64,000 nucleotides of DNA from Methanobrevibacter sp. YE315 (GTDB taxonomy: Archaea; Methanobacteriota; Methanobacteria; Methanobacteriales; Methanobacteriaceae). Made by a program: the position numbers and the translations under genes. The notes below the pieces were generated by a model, which saw only the letters and a program-made list of their open reading frames with translations, was not told the origin of the DNA and did no database searches. The stretch lies in contig NZ_CP010834.1 in NCBI RefSeq assembly GCF_001548675.1, positions 1,957,501 to 2,021,500 on the forward strand, read 5' to 3'. Within the stretch, counting starts at the first letter, position 1; each line of letters opens with the position of its first letter. Below are positions 17,342 to 28,463 of the stretch, piece after piece.

Positions 17342-19611
17342 ATACGTTTACGAGCAGCGTCAAGAATAATTTTTTGCTCAGCACGAGCAACAGTTTTTCT
17401 TACATCAGCGATAGCATCAGTGTTTGAAGATACGCTTGTAATTCCAAACTCAACAAGTTTTTCAACAATGTGAGGCACACTACCTGCTTGACCGCAGATA
17501 CTACATTTGACACCTGCTTCAGCACATTTTCTAATTGTTCTTTCAATCAATTTCATTACTGCAGGGTGTTCTTCTGAGTAGTGTTTTGCTACAAACTCAT
17601 TGTTCCTATCAACTGCAAGGGTGTATTGAGTCAAATCGTTAGTTCCTAAACTTACAAAGTCTATTCCAACTTTAATATACTCATCAATCATTATTGCAGC
17701 TGCTGGAATTTCAACCATCATTCCAAATTCAACATCTTTGTGTGGTTCAAAACCAACTTCAGAACAAAGCTCCTTAGCTTTTTTAAGCTCTTCAGGACTT
17801 TGGGATAAAGGAATCATAATACCGATGTTTGTGTATCCTTTTTCATGTAACTTTTTAATAGCTTTAAATTCACATTTAAGGATTTCAGGTTGGTCAAGTT
17901 CTCTTCTGATACCTCTCCAACCAAGCATTGGGTTGTGTTCCCTAGGTTCGTTTTCTCCACCTTCCAATGTAATGAATTCATCTGTTGGTGCATCCAAAGT
18001 TCTGTACCATACTGGTTTTGGATAGAATGCATCTGCTACAATCATAACATTGTCAGCAATTGTATCAATCAATTCATCTTCTTTTCCATCAGCAATGAAT
18101 TTGCCTGGGTGAATACCTGATGTCAACATTAAATGTTCTGTTCTTAAAAGACCGACACCATCAGCACCGGTTGCAGCTGCTCTTTCAGCTGCTTCAGGCA
18201 TACTTACATTAGCTTTAACTTCAGTTACAGTAATTATTGGAGCTGCTTCAGCAGTAGCGACAACAGTAGCCGCTTCCTCTTTAGTTTCAGAAATACCTTC
18301 AAATACCAAACCTTTTTTACCGTCTAAAGTAACACCATCATTTTCTTTTAAAGTGGTTGTTGCATCACCGGTTCCTACAACACAAGGAATACCGAGTTCA
18401 CGGGAAATAATTGATGCGTGGCAAGTAACCCCTCCTTCGTCAGTGACAATTCCGCTTGCCCTTCTCATGGCCGGAACCATATCAGGAGTGGTCATTGTGG
18501 TAACCATTATGTCACCATCTTCAATTTTATCCAATTCATCAATGTCTAAAACTATTTTGACTTTACCGGAAGCCATACCTGGGCTTGCTCCAAGACCTCT
18601 GACTAAAACATCACCGACATCTGCAGATGAGTCGCCGGATTCTTCTACAGCATCACCTAATGTGGTAATAGGTCTTGCTTGCAATAAGAATAGAGTGCCT
18701 TTTTCAAAGGCCCATTCTGTATCCATAGGTTCTCCGTAATGAGCTTGAACGGTTTTACCCATTTCAGTTAATTCAATGAGTTCTTCATCAGATAAAACTC
18801 TTTCATTTCTTAATTCATCAGGAACATCAACTTTTACACTGGTTCCATTTTCATCATTGGTATACATGACCTTTTTATCACTAACAGTCACATTGATAAT
18901 TTCATTATTCTTTTTATCAACTTGATAATTATCTGGAGTTACATCACCGGACACAACAGATTCACCAAGACCCCATGATCCTTCAATTAAAGCTATTTCT
19001 TCACCAGTGGATGGGTTAACTGTAAACATTACTCCAGCTTTATCAGCATTAGCCATTTTTTGAACAACAACAGCAATATATACTTTGGAATGTTCAAAAT
19101 TATTTTCTTCTCTGTAGAAAATAGCCCTAGCTTCAAATAAAGAAGCCCAACATTTTCTGATATACTCAATTACAGAATCATTACCAGAAACATGTAAAAA
19201 AGTATCTTGTTGACCTGCAAAAGAAGCTTCAGGCAAGTCTTCAGCAGTAGCGGAAGATCTAATAGCTACGTCAGTATCGTCTTCACCAACTCTTTGGCAA
19301 AGTTGATTGTAAGCTTCAGTAATAAATAAGATTAATTCTTCAGGAATAGGAGCCTCATTGATTATCGCTTTGATTTCTTCAGAAGCTTCTTGAAGAGCTT
19401 TAGTATCATTAATGTCAATTTCATCAAGAATATTCATGACTTGGCTATTAATTCCTGCATCATCCATAAATTTCTCATAAGCTTGAGCAGTTACTACAAA
19501 ACCTGGTGGTACTGGAATGCCCGCTTGGGTTAATTCACCCAAATTAGCACCTTTTCCACCTGCAATTCCGATATCGGATTTACTTAAATCCTCAAATTTT
19601 ACAACATACAT
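17335..19611 (-). CDS. ppsA: Phosphoenolpyruvate synthase
   Basis: PpsA converts pyruvate and ATP to PEP, AMP and Pi. This is the gluconeogenic step after acetyl-CoA fixation in autotrophic methanogens. The order is an N-terminal ATP-grasp domain (GGKGANLGEL near 19; ATAEDLPEASFAGQQDTFL near 123), a phosphohistidine domain with GGVTCHASI (His398), and a C-terminal PEP-binding barrel with GADGVGLLRTEHL and CSICGQAGS. 758 aa is full length. AGAGG precedes the ATG. It seems to be a single-gene unit with its own hairpin terminator. Confidence 0.97.
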   Translation of the reverse strand: MYVVKFEDLSKSDIGIAGGKGANLGELTQAGIPVPPGFVVTAQAYEKFMDDAGINSQVMNILDEIDINDTKALQEASEEIKAIINEAPIPEELILFITEAYNQLCQRVGEDDTDVAIRSSATAEDLPEASFAGQQDTFLHVSGNDSVIEYIRKCWASLFEARAIFYREENNFEHSKVYIAVVVQKMANADKAGVMFTVNPSTGEEIALIEGSWGLGESVVSGDVTPDNYQVDKKNNEIINVTVSDKKVMYTNDENGTSVKVDVPDELRNERVLSDEELIELTEMGKTVQAHYGEPMDTEWAFEKGTLFLLQARPITTLGDAVEESGDSSADVGDVLVRGLGASPGMASGKVKIVLDIDELDKIEDGDIMVTTMTTPDMVPAMRRASGIVTDEGGVTCHASIISRELGIPCVVGTGDATTTLKENDGVTLDGKKGLVFEGISETKEEAATVVATAEAAPIITVTEVKANVSMPEAAERAAATGADGVGLLRTEHLMLTSGIHPGKFIADGKEDELIDTIADNVMIVADAFYPKPVWYRTLDAPTDEFITLEGGENEPREHNPMLGWRGIRRELDQPEILKCEFKAIKKLHEKGYTNIGIMIPLSQSPEELKKAKELCSEVGFEPHKDVEFGMMVEIPAAAIMIDEYIKVGIDFVSLGTNDLTQYTLAVDRNNEFVAKHYSEEHPAVMKLIERTIRKCAEAGVKCSICGQAGSVPHIVEKLVEFGITSVSSNTDAIADVRKTVARAEQKIILDAARKRIE

Positions 19612-19739
19612 GAAATATAACCTCTTGGTTTTGAAAATATAAATACATTGACCATAGTATAGAAGAAAAAACTAGTCAATATTATATTTTAATATGAATT
19701 TCAATGTTTAAATATTTAATTATATAAAAGTAAAAAATC

Positions 19740-19798
19740 AGAAAAAAAATAGAAAATTAGAAAAAAAGTAAAAGAAGCAAAAGAAAATCAATTAAAAA
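19740..19798 (-). terminator. Oligo-T stretches after the L10e gene
   Basis: The 188-nt gap between the L10e stop and ppsA reads as repeated T-runs on the minus strand (A-runs on plus at 19742-19797). A weak all-A/T inverted repeat lies at the stop. This fits a standard archaeal oligo-T terminator for the ribosomal gene. Confidence 0.4.
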
Positions 19799-19799
19799 A

Positions 19800-20282
19800 T
19801 TATTTAATTAATTCTTCGCCTTTGTCAACAACTATTTTGCATGGAACTGGTAATTTCATACCTGCTCTTTTCAATGCAACTTTAGCTTGTTCGAAATGTC
19901 TTTCTTGACAGTCGATAGTGATTATTCTTTGATCTTTTTTAACAATAGCTTCAACACTAATAGGCTTACCGAAAGCGTTTCTCATACCACTTTGTACCCT
20001 ATCTGCTCCTGCACCAGTTGCCATTGGGTTTTCTCTTACAATTTGGTGAGGGTAAACTCTTAATTTTAAGTGGTAACCCATTCTACCAGCAGCCCTTTGC
20101 ATTAATCTGTTAGAAGCAATCCTTGCAGCTTCTAAAGAGTTATGTCTGATTTGAGCTGGTTTTTTGACAGCTAAACTCACAGCCACAGGGAATTCATCTC
20201 TTAAGTTACCCATATCGTATTGTACGATTCTTGAATTTGGGGTTTTTCTAATATAATCTCTTCTTGTATAAGCACGAACCAT
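19800..20282 (-). CDS. rpl10e: 50S ribosomal protein L10e (uL16)
   Basis: This is the archaeal uL16 protein of the large subunit, near the A-site tRNA corridor. Basic N-terminus [17 protein letters not shown], the central [29 protein letters not shown] loop and the C-terminal [12 protein letters not shown] are the family's marks. 160 aa is normal length. A GGAGG site precedes ATG. It stands alone, divergent from pcc1, outside any ribosomal operon, as is usual in Methanobacteriales. Confidence 0.97.
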   Translation of the reverse strand: MVRAYTRRDYIRKTPNSRIVQYDMGNLRDEFPVAVSLAVKKPAQIRHNSLEAARIASNRLMQRAAGRMGYHLKLRVYPHQIVRENPMATGAGADRVQSGMRNAFGKPISVEAIVKKDQRIITIDCQERHFEQAKVALKRAGMKLPVPCKIVVDKGEELIK

Positions 20283-20455
20283 TATTATTCCTCCGAAATA
20301 AAGATAACATGAAAATTCATGTTTTAATTAAAAATAGCTATAAATAATTTAATTTCCTACAATAGCTATATAAAAATTATATATCGTAATAGATAGAATA
20401 CTTAAATATATTAATTAAGTTATTAATAAAGGTTACCATAATCTGGAAAAAAAAT

Positions 20456-20740
20456 ATGGAAAAAAATACTAAAAATAAAAAAAGTGAAATAATGAAAATC
20501 AAAGGGAAAATATATTTGGATTATAAAAACGCCGAATCTGCCAAATTGGTGCATGATTCATTAGAAATAGACAATGAAAATTACCTACAATCAGAACTAA
20601 AAGAAAATAAAATCATCTATGAAATTAATAATGAAAAATTAGGCACATTTCTATCAACTGTTGATGACTTAATTGCATCAGAAATAGTTGTAGAAAAAAT
20701 TATTGAACATACTGATAAAGAAAAAGTTTTATATAAATAA
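20456..20740 (+). CDS. pcc1: KEOPS complex subunit Pcc1
   Basis: Pcc1 is the dimerising subunit of KEOPS, which makes t6A37 on ANN-decoding tRNAs. The 94-residue protein shows the family pattern: strand GKIYLDYKNAESAKLVHDSL, then EIDNENYLQSELKENKIIYEI, then the helix GTFLSTVDDLIASEIVVEKII. The Lys/Asn-rich first 12 residues may be untranslated if ATG 20492 is used; neither start has a strong ribosome site. A second gene for the zinc-finger protein follows after 51 nt. Confidence 0.8.
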   Translation: MEKNTKNKKSEIMKIKGKIYLDYKNAESAKLVHDSLEIDNENYLQSELKENKIIYEINNEKLGTFLSTVDDLIASEIVVEKIIEHTDKEKVLYK

Positions 20741-20791
20741 AAAAAGATATATTAACTTAAAATATTAATTAAATCATTAGATGGTGTAATT

Positions 20792-21802
20792 ATGGAATGC
20801 TATTATCATCCCGATAGGGAAAGTACAGATAAATGTGCTATATGTGGAAAATCTATTTGTAAAGAATGTGGATTAGAAATCTCAAAAAAAGTTTACTGTA
20901 AAGAATGTCTAGAAAAAATCATTGGTCTCGAAATAGATAAAAGCCAAACCGATGAAACAATTTCACAAGATTCAATACAAACAGAAGAACCTGATGTAAC
21001 TCTTCAAGATTTAGATGATAACATTTACCAACCACAAAGTGAAGACATCGATTTTGAAGAACCATATGCTCCTCAAGAGGACGTTCCATCAAAAAGCTTT
21101 AGTGGAATCAGTGAAGATTCCCCATACAACATCAGAAGCAATATCGAATATAGCGGGGGTCTCGAATCTTCCTATCCAGATGAACTTTATGAAAAAGTTG
21201 AAGAACCAGCACAAGTTACACCAGATGAAATTAATGTTCCTAATGAAATCCCTGCCCAAGAAGCTGAAGATGATGCTATTTATCCAGACCATGACTACGA
21301 ACCTCCATTGATAAATGAAGAGGAAAGTTTGGAGGATAAATATGCAAGATACCTTGATGATTTATATTTCGATGAAGTTGATGTTCCATTAAATGAACAG
21401 CTGGCAAAAGATGAAGCTCAATACGGATCTTTAACCAGAAGAGAATATGAACCTAAAAAAGAAGCACCAGTTGAACAAAGAGAACCTGGTCAAAAGAAAG
21501 CTCCAAAAGAGGAAATTCCTAAAGAGATGGAAACTAAACTCAAACCAGAAATATTAGATGATGAAAAGAATATCATTGCAGAAGATGATAAAAATATCCA
21601 TAATCTAAACTATAACTCTGGTAAAGAACCTATGGGTGTCATTGACATACTATTAACAATAATATTGATTATAGTCATTTTGATTGTTGTATACTACTTG
21701 ATTTATTTATTCATATTGAATACAAGTTACCCAACATTTTTAGATGCACTATTTGCTCTTAAAAATCCTCAAAATGTTATAAATAATATTTTAGCACGTT
21801 AA
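20792..21802 (+). CDS. Zinc-finger protein with acidic linker and C-terminal membrane anchor
   Basis: The first ~45 residues form a B-box-like cross-brace zinc finger (Cys3, His6, Cys15, Cys18, Cys23, Cys26, Cys36, Cys39). A ~230-residue acidic, Pro/Glu/Asp/Gln-rich, probably disordered linker follows. A hydrophobic helix near 282-308 (DILLTIILIIVILIVVYYLIY) is followed by a short amphipathic tail. The N-terminal domain is presumably cytoplasmic. No family function is known to me. It overlaps the convergent nucleotidyltransferase by 4 bp (stop codons share TTAA). It could be cotranscribed with pcc1. Confidence 0.8.
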   Translation: MECYYHPDRESTDKCAICGKSICKECGLEISKKVYCKECLEKIIGLEIDKSQTDETISQDSIQTEEPDVTLQDLDDNIYQPQSEDIDFEEPYAPQEDVPSKSFSGISEDSPYNIRSNIEYSGGLESSYPDELYEKVEEPAQVTPDEINVPNEIPAQEAEDDAIYPDHDYEPPLINEEESLEDKYARYLDDLYFDEVDVPLNEQLAKDEAQYGSLTRREYEPKKEAPVEQREPGQKKAPKEEIPKEMETKLKPEILDDEKNIIAEDDKNIHNLNYNSGKEPMGVIDILLTIILIIVILIVVYYLIYLFILNTSYPTFLDALFALKNPQNVINNILAR

Positions 21803-22881
21803 AATAATGAAATATTTTCATTATTTACTTTTTTTATAAATTTTTCCAATATCTCCTCATTTTTATAGCCCAATATTCTTAGATTGGATGGATATTTATC
21901 AATATAATGTGAGATGGTCTGTTTTTGTATAGGATTTTCTAAGATGCTTAAGATTCTTTGGCGGAAATGTGATGAAAATCCATGTAAAATTGATTTTTCC
22001 AATTCATCTAAATTGGTGTAAGGCCTATTGCCAATAATGTTTTCGGCTAATTTGTCATTGAACAAATTCAGGGATGACAACTCTTCAAAGGAATAATTGT
22101 TTGCAGCATCTAAAATTGACTCGACGTCCCTGATTCCATAAATTATCGATTCGTTTTGAATTTCCCTTTTTAAAATTTCAATAGTAGAAGAAGGCATCAT
22201 GTCCATTACACCATCAAAATCGTCATTAATAATGCTTTCACGAATCAGAGTTCCGCTCACTCCACCGATTCTTTCTACAAATATGAATTTATTCGTATAA
22301 TCAAAGCCGATTTTGCTTAAGGAATTTGAAAAAGAAGTGATGACATAATTATCCTCTTCAAGTTTGTTTTTCAAAATAATTTCATTGGTTGTTTTGTCTA
22401 CGATTTTATAAGGTTTTGGCGCGATATGGTGGCCTAAATTTATTCTTTTTAAGATTTCTTCAAAACCTGGCATGGGTTTATATCCGCGAGGAATATGGTC
22501 CGTATTTAGAGATTTAAACATCTTACAAAGGCATAGGGAATATTGGCCGGATCCCATTATTCCCATTGGAGGACCTTCAACAACAACATCAGCCCCAACA
22601 GAAATTGCCATTTCTGCCCTAAGTTCCCTTGGCAATATATATGGAATACCCCTACCGCTTCTTTCAAAAAGACCCGGTACAATAGCTACAAATAATGACT
22701 CAGGAAACATATGCTTTGCAGTTTTCATGCAATGAAAATGACCGTTATGCAAAGGATTATACTCTGTAAAATCTGCAACCAAATTAACATCTGAAGTGCC
22801 TGTGGAATTTACAGATTCCATATCCAAATCATTGAAAAATAATTTTTTATCTCTTCTAAGAATATCCAAAACTTTAGACAT
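21799..22881 (-). CDS. HIGH-superfamily nucleotidyltransferase, TmcAL/YlbM-like
   Basis: The N-terminal ~210 residues form a nucleotidyltransferase domain. It has the HIGH motif in FTEYNPLHNGH (38-49), then ELRAEMAISVGADVVVEGPP and the late SGTLIRESI motif in place of ISSTxIR. These blocks are the same as in bacterial TmcAL (YlbM), which activates acetate as acetyl-AMP to acetylate tRNA(Met) C34. The C-terminal ~110 residues differ and include helix-hairpin-like repeats (SSLNLFNDKLAENIIGN). The acceptor is therefore uncertain. 360 aa. Upstream is the divergent pyrC. A general cytidylyltransferase function is the alternative. Confidence 0.65.
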   Translation of the reverse strand: MSKVLDILRRDKKLFFNDLDMESVNSTGTSDVNLVADFTEYNPLHNGHFHCMKTAKHMFPESLFVAIVPGLFERSGRGIPYILPRELRAEMAISVGADVVVEGPPMGIMGSGQYSLCLCKMFKSLNTDHIPRGYKPMPGFEEILKRINLGHHIAPKPYKIVDKTTNEIILKNKLEEDNYVITSFSNSLSKIGFDYTNKFIFVERIGGVSGTLIRESIINDDFDGVMDMMPSSTIEILKREIQNESIIYGIRDVESILDAANNYSFEELSSLNLFNDKLAENIIGNRPYTNLDELEKSILHGFSSHFRQRILSILENPIQKQTISHYIDKYPSNLRILGYKNEEILEKFIKKVNNENISLF

Positions 22882-22971
22882 GAAAATAAATATAAATCTT
22901 AACTTAAAAAAAGCTTATGATTTAAGAATATAAAAAAACAAATATGGAAGTATAAACATAGGGGACTGACA

Positions 22972-24228
22972 ATGGATTTAGTAATTAAAAATTGCAGATT
23001 GGTTGATGAACTTGGCGAATATCACATCAAAGTAGAAAACGGAAAAATAGCAGACATCTCAAAAACACCTCTTAAAGGTGATGAAACAATAGATGCTAAA
23101 AACAACTATGTAATGCCCGGCTTCATCGATCCCCACATACATTTTAGAGATCCTGGATTAACTCAAAAGGAAGACTTTAAAACCGGAAGTTTGAGTGCTG
23201 CAAATGGAGGTTTTGCAACAGTAATCGATATGCCGAATACCCTTCCGAAAACAAATACCTATGATGCGCTAAAAGAAAAAATCAAAATTGCCAAAAATAA
23301 ATCCGTTGTTAATTTTGAACTTCAGGCAGGCCATAATGACCTTGAAGAAATGAAGAGGATGGTTGAATTAAACCCAATATCCTTTAAAATATTCATGGAC
23401 TTGGAAGATGATGAAAGTTTGGAGAAAATATTTAAAGACCTGTCCACATTAAAAGAAACAACACAATATAACGGTCTTGTTGCAACACATTGTGAAAAAA
23501 AATCCATTGTCGAAAGCAAAACCGCCAAATTGAAAGAAAAAAAGGAAAATGATGCAATTGACTACACATATGCTAGACCTTCACAAAGCGAAGACGAATC
23601 AGTGAAACAAGCCATTGAACTTGCAAGAAAGAACGGATTAAGATTGCATATCTGTCATTTGAGCTCTATTAAATCACTGGAAATGGCTAAAAACGCAAGC
23701 AAAAATATGCAGGTATCATGGGAATTTACACCGCACCATTTGCTGTTAGACAATACTGCATACAATATATATGGTACATTCATAAAAACCAATCCCCCAT
23801 TAAGACCAAAAAACGAAAGTGTGGACATAACCTGTCTAGATGAGCATTCCATTATAGGAACTGACCATGCACCACATACCATGGAAGATAAAACAAAAGG
23901 TGTCTGGGCATCATCACCGGGAATTCCGAATTTAGAAACAGTAGTTCCGCTAATGTTAACTGAAGTGAATAATGGAAATCTTGATTTGAAAATCATTCCA
24001 AAAATCTTTTCTGAAAATGCCGCTAAAGTTTATGGTCTTGAGAATAAAGGCAAAATAGCAATAGGGAAAGATGCCGATTTCACAATAATAGACCTAAAAC
24101 AAGAAGGAAAATTCAATATCGATGAATTTGAAACAAAAGCAGAATATTCTCCATTTGATAGTTGGAATTATATCGGAAAACCGGTAATGACAATAGTAAA
24201 TGGAAAAACAGTAATGAATAAATTATAA
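22972..24228 (+). CDS. pyrC: Dihydroorotase
   Basis: PyrC closes carbamoyl-aspartate to dihydroorotate in pyrimidine synthesis. Zinc ligands are visible in GFIDPHIHFRDPG (the H-x-H of the amidohydrolase barrel), ATHCEKK, LHICHLSS and GTDHAPH (catalytic Asp). 418 aa corresponds to the type I archaeal enzyme. In this type a later lysine can be a glutamine or similar; here the segment reads GLTQKEDFKTG. It is a monocistronic gene, convergent with mvhB. Confidence 0.95.
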   Translation: MDLVIKNCRLVDELGEYHIKVENGKIADISKTPLKGDETIDAKNNYVMPGFIDPHIHFRDPGLTQKEDFKTGSLSAANGGFATVIDMPNTLPKTNTYDALKEKIKIAKNKSVVNFELQAGHNDLEEMKRMVELNPISFKIFMDLEDDESLEKIFKDLSTLKETTQYNGLVATHCEKKSIVESKTAKLKEKKENDAIDYTYARPSQSEDESVKQAIELARKNGLRLHICHLSSIKSLEMAKNASKNMQVSWEFTPHHLLLDNTAYNIYGTFIKTNPPLRPKNESVDITCLDEHSIIGTDHAPHTMEDKTKGVWASSPGIPNLETVVPLMLTEVNNGNLDLKIIPKIFSENAAKVYGLENKGKIAIGKDADFTIIDLKQEGKFNIDEFETKAEYSPFDSWNYIGKPVMTIVNGKTVMNKL

Positions 24229-24253
24229 CTAATTTTAAAAAAAGAAAAAAATA

Positions 24254-24271
24254 AGGTGTGTTAACACACCT
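24254..24271 (-). terminator. Palindromic terminator at the mvh operon end
   Basis: A perfect 18-bp palindrome (AGGTGTGTTAACACACCT) overlaps the first bases of the mvhB stop region (stop at 24270-24272). On the minus strand it is followed by T-runs at 24235-24253. As RNA it folds into a 7-bp stem with a UUAA loop. It lies between convergent pyrC and mvhB but has T-runs only on the mvh side. Confidence 0.7.
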
Positions 24272-25505
24272 ATTTGTAGCATAATGCATCTTCCGGACAA
24301 GCCTCAAGACATTGACCACATAAAGTACAGAATCCTGCAATTGGTAATTTAGGATTGTCAGTTTTATGAATCATGTCATAAGGACAAGCTTCGATACAGT
24401 CACCACATTGATCACATTTAGATGGGTTAAATGCAATCCTATCTCTAGCAACTGGTTCGCCGTCAATAGTAATTTCATATTGTTCGACTTTTAATGCATC
24501 GTTAGAACATACAGATGCACAAGCTCCACATCTAATACAACTAGTGAAAGATGGTTCTGCATCAGTTTCTTCTAAAGCTGGGCATAACATGCCTGTTTTA
24601 GTAACTACACGAATAGCTTGTGTAGGACATTTGTTAGCACATGCACCAATAAAGTCACATTTTTCTGCGTCTCTTCCAATACCTTCTGCATCTACAGGTG
24701 AACCTTCACCCCATTCAACATCAATTTCTAATGCGTCAACAGGACAAAGTTTTACACATAAACCACATGCAGCACAGACACTAGGAATAGCAACAGTTAA
24801 ACTAGCACTGTTTGCAGCAATGAAATCACCAGGACATGCTTCTACACAAGTGTTACATCCAATACATTTAGCTGAATCGAAAGTAAATGATTTGATTTCT
24901 TTTGTACGTTTGATAGGTTTTTTCTCAGCAATGAAAATTGCATTCCAAGGACAAGTTTGGGAACATAAACCGCATCTGATACAATCATCGTTTACAGTAA
25001 CTGGGCTTCCTACTTCATCAAGAGTAATAGCACTTACAGGACAATCGTCGACACAAGTTCCACATCCAACACAACCGTCGATGTAAACAGGTCCTTTTCC
25101 TTTAAGATCTAATTCGCATACTGCAGGTTCTTTAAGACCTGGAATACCGATTACATCTACTGGGCAAATGTCAACACATTTTTGACACATTACACAGAAA
25201 CCTTCAACTTCTTTTAATTTTTCACCAGTGACTTTGAGAGTTTCTTGTGGACATACTTCTTCACATTTACCACAGGAGTCACATAAAATAGAGTTAAATA
25301 CTAATCTTGCTTGGGTAAATCCGTCAGCAATTTCGTATTCTTCTACTTTTAATGCTCCGTTAGGACAAACGTCAGCACATTTTGGTTCTTCGCCACAAGT
25401 GTCACAGTGAATAATAGCGTTAGGTGTTACTTCAATAGCTGATGTAGGACAAGTACCTTCACATGCACCACATTTTATACAGCCATCTTCGTTAAATACA
25501 ATCAT
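24270..25505 (-). CDS. mvhB: Polyferredoxin of the F420-non-reducing hydrogenase
   Basis: MvhB is a cytoplasmic electron carrier with many [4Fe-4S] clusters. I count twelve cysteine-rich cluster blocks, mostly CxxCxxCxxxCP (for example CIKCGACEGTCP, CVMCQKCVDICP, CTLCGQCLEACP). This equals six tandem 2[4Fe-4S] ferredoxin units, as described for Methanothermobacter MvhB. The second and ninth blocks are irregular (CDTCGEEPKCADVCP, CDFIGACANKCP). 411 aa. It is the last gene of mvhDGAB, 20 nt after mvhA. Confidence 0.96.
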   Translation of the reverse strand: MIVFNEDGCIKCGACEGTCPTSAIEVTPNAIIHCDTCGEEPKCADVCPNGALKVEEYEIADGFTQARLVFNSILCDSCGKCEEVCPQETLKVTGEKLKEVEGFCVMCQKCVDICPVDVIGIPGLKEPAVCELDLKGKGPVYIDGCVGCGTCVDDCPVSAITLDEVGSPVTVNDDCIRCGLCSQTCPWNAIFIAEKKPIKRTKEIKSFTFDSAKCIGCNTCVEACPGDFIAANSASLTVAIPSVCAACGLCVKLCPVDALEIDVEWGEGSPVDAEGIGRDAEKCDFIGACANKCPTQAIRVVTKTGMLCPALEETDAEPSFTSCIRCGACASVCSNDALKVEQYEITIDGEPVARDRIAFNPSKCDQCGDCIEACPYDMIHKTDNPKLPIAGFCTLCGQCLEACPEDALCYK

Positions 25506-25525
25506 TTATAAAAACCCCCTTAAAT

Positions 25526-26953
25526 TTAGAATTTTTTAATGAGGTTTCCTTCACTGTCTACAATATCTACTTCAGCTAATCTCATTTGACTATCCATTGA
25601 GTGGGTAGCACAAGATAAACATGGGTCGTATGCTCTGATAACCATTTCCATTAAGTTAAAGATTTTATCATCAACTTCTACACCAGGTTTGATGTAATCT
25701 TTAGCTACTTGGTGAATACCCATTTCCATAGCTGGGTTGTTTTGGATTGTAGCTACAACAATGTTAGCATAAGAAGTTTGTCCATTATCATCAGATTTAT
25801 AATGGTGGATTAAAGTACCACGAGGTGCTTCAACAATACCTACACCTTCACCTTCAGTTCTTTCTAATTCATCAGGGAATTTTTTACCAGATAAATCTTC
25901 TTCTAAAGCTGCTGCAGCACATTCAGCTGATGCTAACAATTCGATGAGTCTAGCATAGTTGAATAATAATGGTGCTTGAGCGTATCCAAATGCATCACGG
26001 AAAGCATTAAGAGCTTCTTGAGCAAGAGGTGCTTCTTTAGGCATTTGATCACAAACGTTAATCCTGGATAATGGTGCAACTCTGTAAATACCTTCTGGGT
26101 ATCCCATTTCTTTAATGTAAGGGAATTTTAACCAGGAGTAAGGTTTTACGTGTTCAGCAACATAGTCGGTGTACTCTTCGTTTCTGTATTCGAACATGTC
26201 ACTTCCGTCTTTGTCTCTGAATCTAATGTTACCATTATATACATCCCAAGTTCCATCAGGTTTTACAGTACCACAGTGTCTAGTGTCACCGAAGTTACCT
26301 AATGAAGCTACTAAGTCGATGTTTTCTTCAAATACAGGAATAGCTAAGTCTAAAGTAGCTTGTGCTAATTCTACATTTTGTTTTGCTCTTTCAAGTAAAT
26401 CTTTTTGAGTATCAGCATCTAATTCGGTAGAAATACCACCAGGAGTGGATGAGGTAGGGTGAATAGGACGACCACCTATTTTTCTAACCATTTCTAAACC
26501 GTTTCTTCTGATGTTAATTGCTTGAAGTGCAATTTCAGGCATATCTTTAATAACTTGGAAAACATTCCTAGTTTTTCTGGTTCCGTTAGGAATGATTAAA
26601 TCTGGTGCTGCTAAGAAGTAGAAATGAAGTGCGTGGGAGTGCATGTATGAACCCCAGTTCATAATTTCTCTCATTCTGTATGCAGTAGGTAAGATTTCAT
26701 AATCATCGAAACCGAAAATTTGGTCAACTGCTTTTGCAGCTGCTAAGTGGTGTTGTACATCACAAATACCACAGATTCTAGGTACGATTCTTGGTAATTC
26801 TTCTACAGGACGACCTTGTAAGAATTTTTCGAATCCTCTGAATTCCATAACATGTAATCTTGTTTCTTCAACATTTCCAGCATCGTCAAGATGCACGGTA
26901 ATTTTAGCGTGTCCTTCAATACGAGTAACAGGCTCCATAGTAAGTTTAACCAT
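25526..26953 (-). CDS. mvhA: F420-non-reducing [NiFe]-hydrogenase large subunit
   Basis: MvhA carries the NiFe site that oxidises H2 and feeds the heterodisulfide reductase complex for electron bifurcation. Both nickel-binding CxxC motifs are present: [11 protein letters not shown] near residue 60, and DPCLSCATH at 443-451. The 24 residues after His451 are the C-terminal extension removed by the maturation protease, so the nickel insertion and cleavage route should be intact. 475 aa. A strong AAAGGAGGAG site precedes the ATG. It sits between mvhG and mvhB. Confidence 0.97.
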   Translation of the reverse strand: MVKLTMEPVTRIEGHAKITVHLDDAGNVEETRLHVMEFRGFEKFLQGRPVEELPRIVPRICGICDVQHHLAAAKAVDQIFGFDDYEILPTAYRMREIMNWGSYMHSHALHFYFLAAPDLIIPNGTRKTRNVFQVIKDMPEIALQAINIRRNGLEMVRKIGGRPIHPTSSTPGGISTELDADTQKDLLERAKQNVELAQATLDLAIPVFEENIDLVASLGNFGDTRHCGTVKPDGTWDVYNGNIRFRDKDGSDMFEYRNEEYTDYVAEHVKPYSWLKFPYIKEMGYPEGIYRVAPLSRINVCDQMPKEAPLAQEALNAFRDAFGYAQAPLLFNYARLIELLASAECAAAALEEDLSGKKFPDELERTEGEGVGIVEAPRGTLIHHYKSDDNGQTSYANIVVATIQNNPAMEMGIHQVAKDYIKPGVEVDDKIFNLMEMVIRAYDPCLSCATHSMDSQMRLAEVDIVDSEGNLIKKF

Positions 26954-26954
26954 T

Positions 26955-27881
<927 letters not shown>

Positions 27882-27896
27882 ATTCATTCCTCCAAT

Positions 27897-28322
27897 CTAT
27901 TCTTCAGCATCTAATTGTTGTTTTAATGGAGCTGGACCTAATTCTTTGATTCTGTTAACCATCATTTTAACAGATTCAGAGAATTTTTCACCTTCGGATG
28001 CGGAAATCCAATCGTGGTGAACTCTTTCTTTTCCAATTCCCATATCATCAACTAATTTGTAGATTAATCTCATTCTACGATCTAATTTGTAGTTACCAGC
28101 ATCATAGTGGCAGTCACCCATGTGACATCCAGCTACAAATACCCCATCAGCACCTTCTTTGAATGCTTTTAAAATAAATTGTGGGTCAATTCTTCCAGAA
28201 CACATTACACGAATAACTCTAATATTCGGTGGGTATTGCATACGTGCAGTACCAGCTGTGTCCGCTCCTCCATAGGAACACCAGTTGCAACAAAACATTA
28301 CAATTTTTACATCATCAGCCAT
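27897..28322 (-). CDS. mvhD: Hydrogenase delta subunit (MvhD)
   Basis: MvhD links hydrogenase MvhAG to HdrA of heterodisulfide reductase and carries a [2Fe-2S] cluster. The cysteine pattern is [40 protein letters not shown]. 141 aa is normal for the FrhD/MvhD family. A GAGGAGGAG site precedes ATG. It is first in mvhDGAB, after a 315-bp gap with leader features. Confidence 0.96.
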   Translation of the reverse strand: MADDVKIVMFCCNWCSYGGADTAGTARMQYPPNIRVIRVMCSGRIDPQFILKAFKEGADGVFVAGCHMGDCHYDAGNYKLDRRMRLIYKLVDDMGIGKERVHHDWISASEGEKFSESVKMMVNRIKELGPAPLKQQLDAEE

Positions 28323-28463
28323 AGAGTTTCTCCTCCTCTATAAATATTTTTCCGATTTAGAAAAACATCAGTTTTTCCAAATTCAATTTTAAAGTTTTTT
28401 AAAAAATTTTAAAATCTTTTTTTAAGGAATACTGTTTAGGCATACCTTAAAAACACAATTTCT

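Noticed and set aside
17738-18739. Long antisense reading frames across ppsA
   Set aside because: They lie wholly inside ppsA on the other strand or another frame, have no ribosome site or recognisable domain, and follow from codon bias.
24113-25410. Reading frames opposite mvhB and the end of pyrC
   Set aside because: They mirror the repeated cysteine blocks of the polyferredoxin and carry no independent signals.
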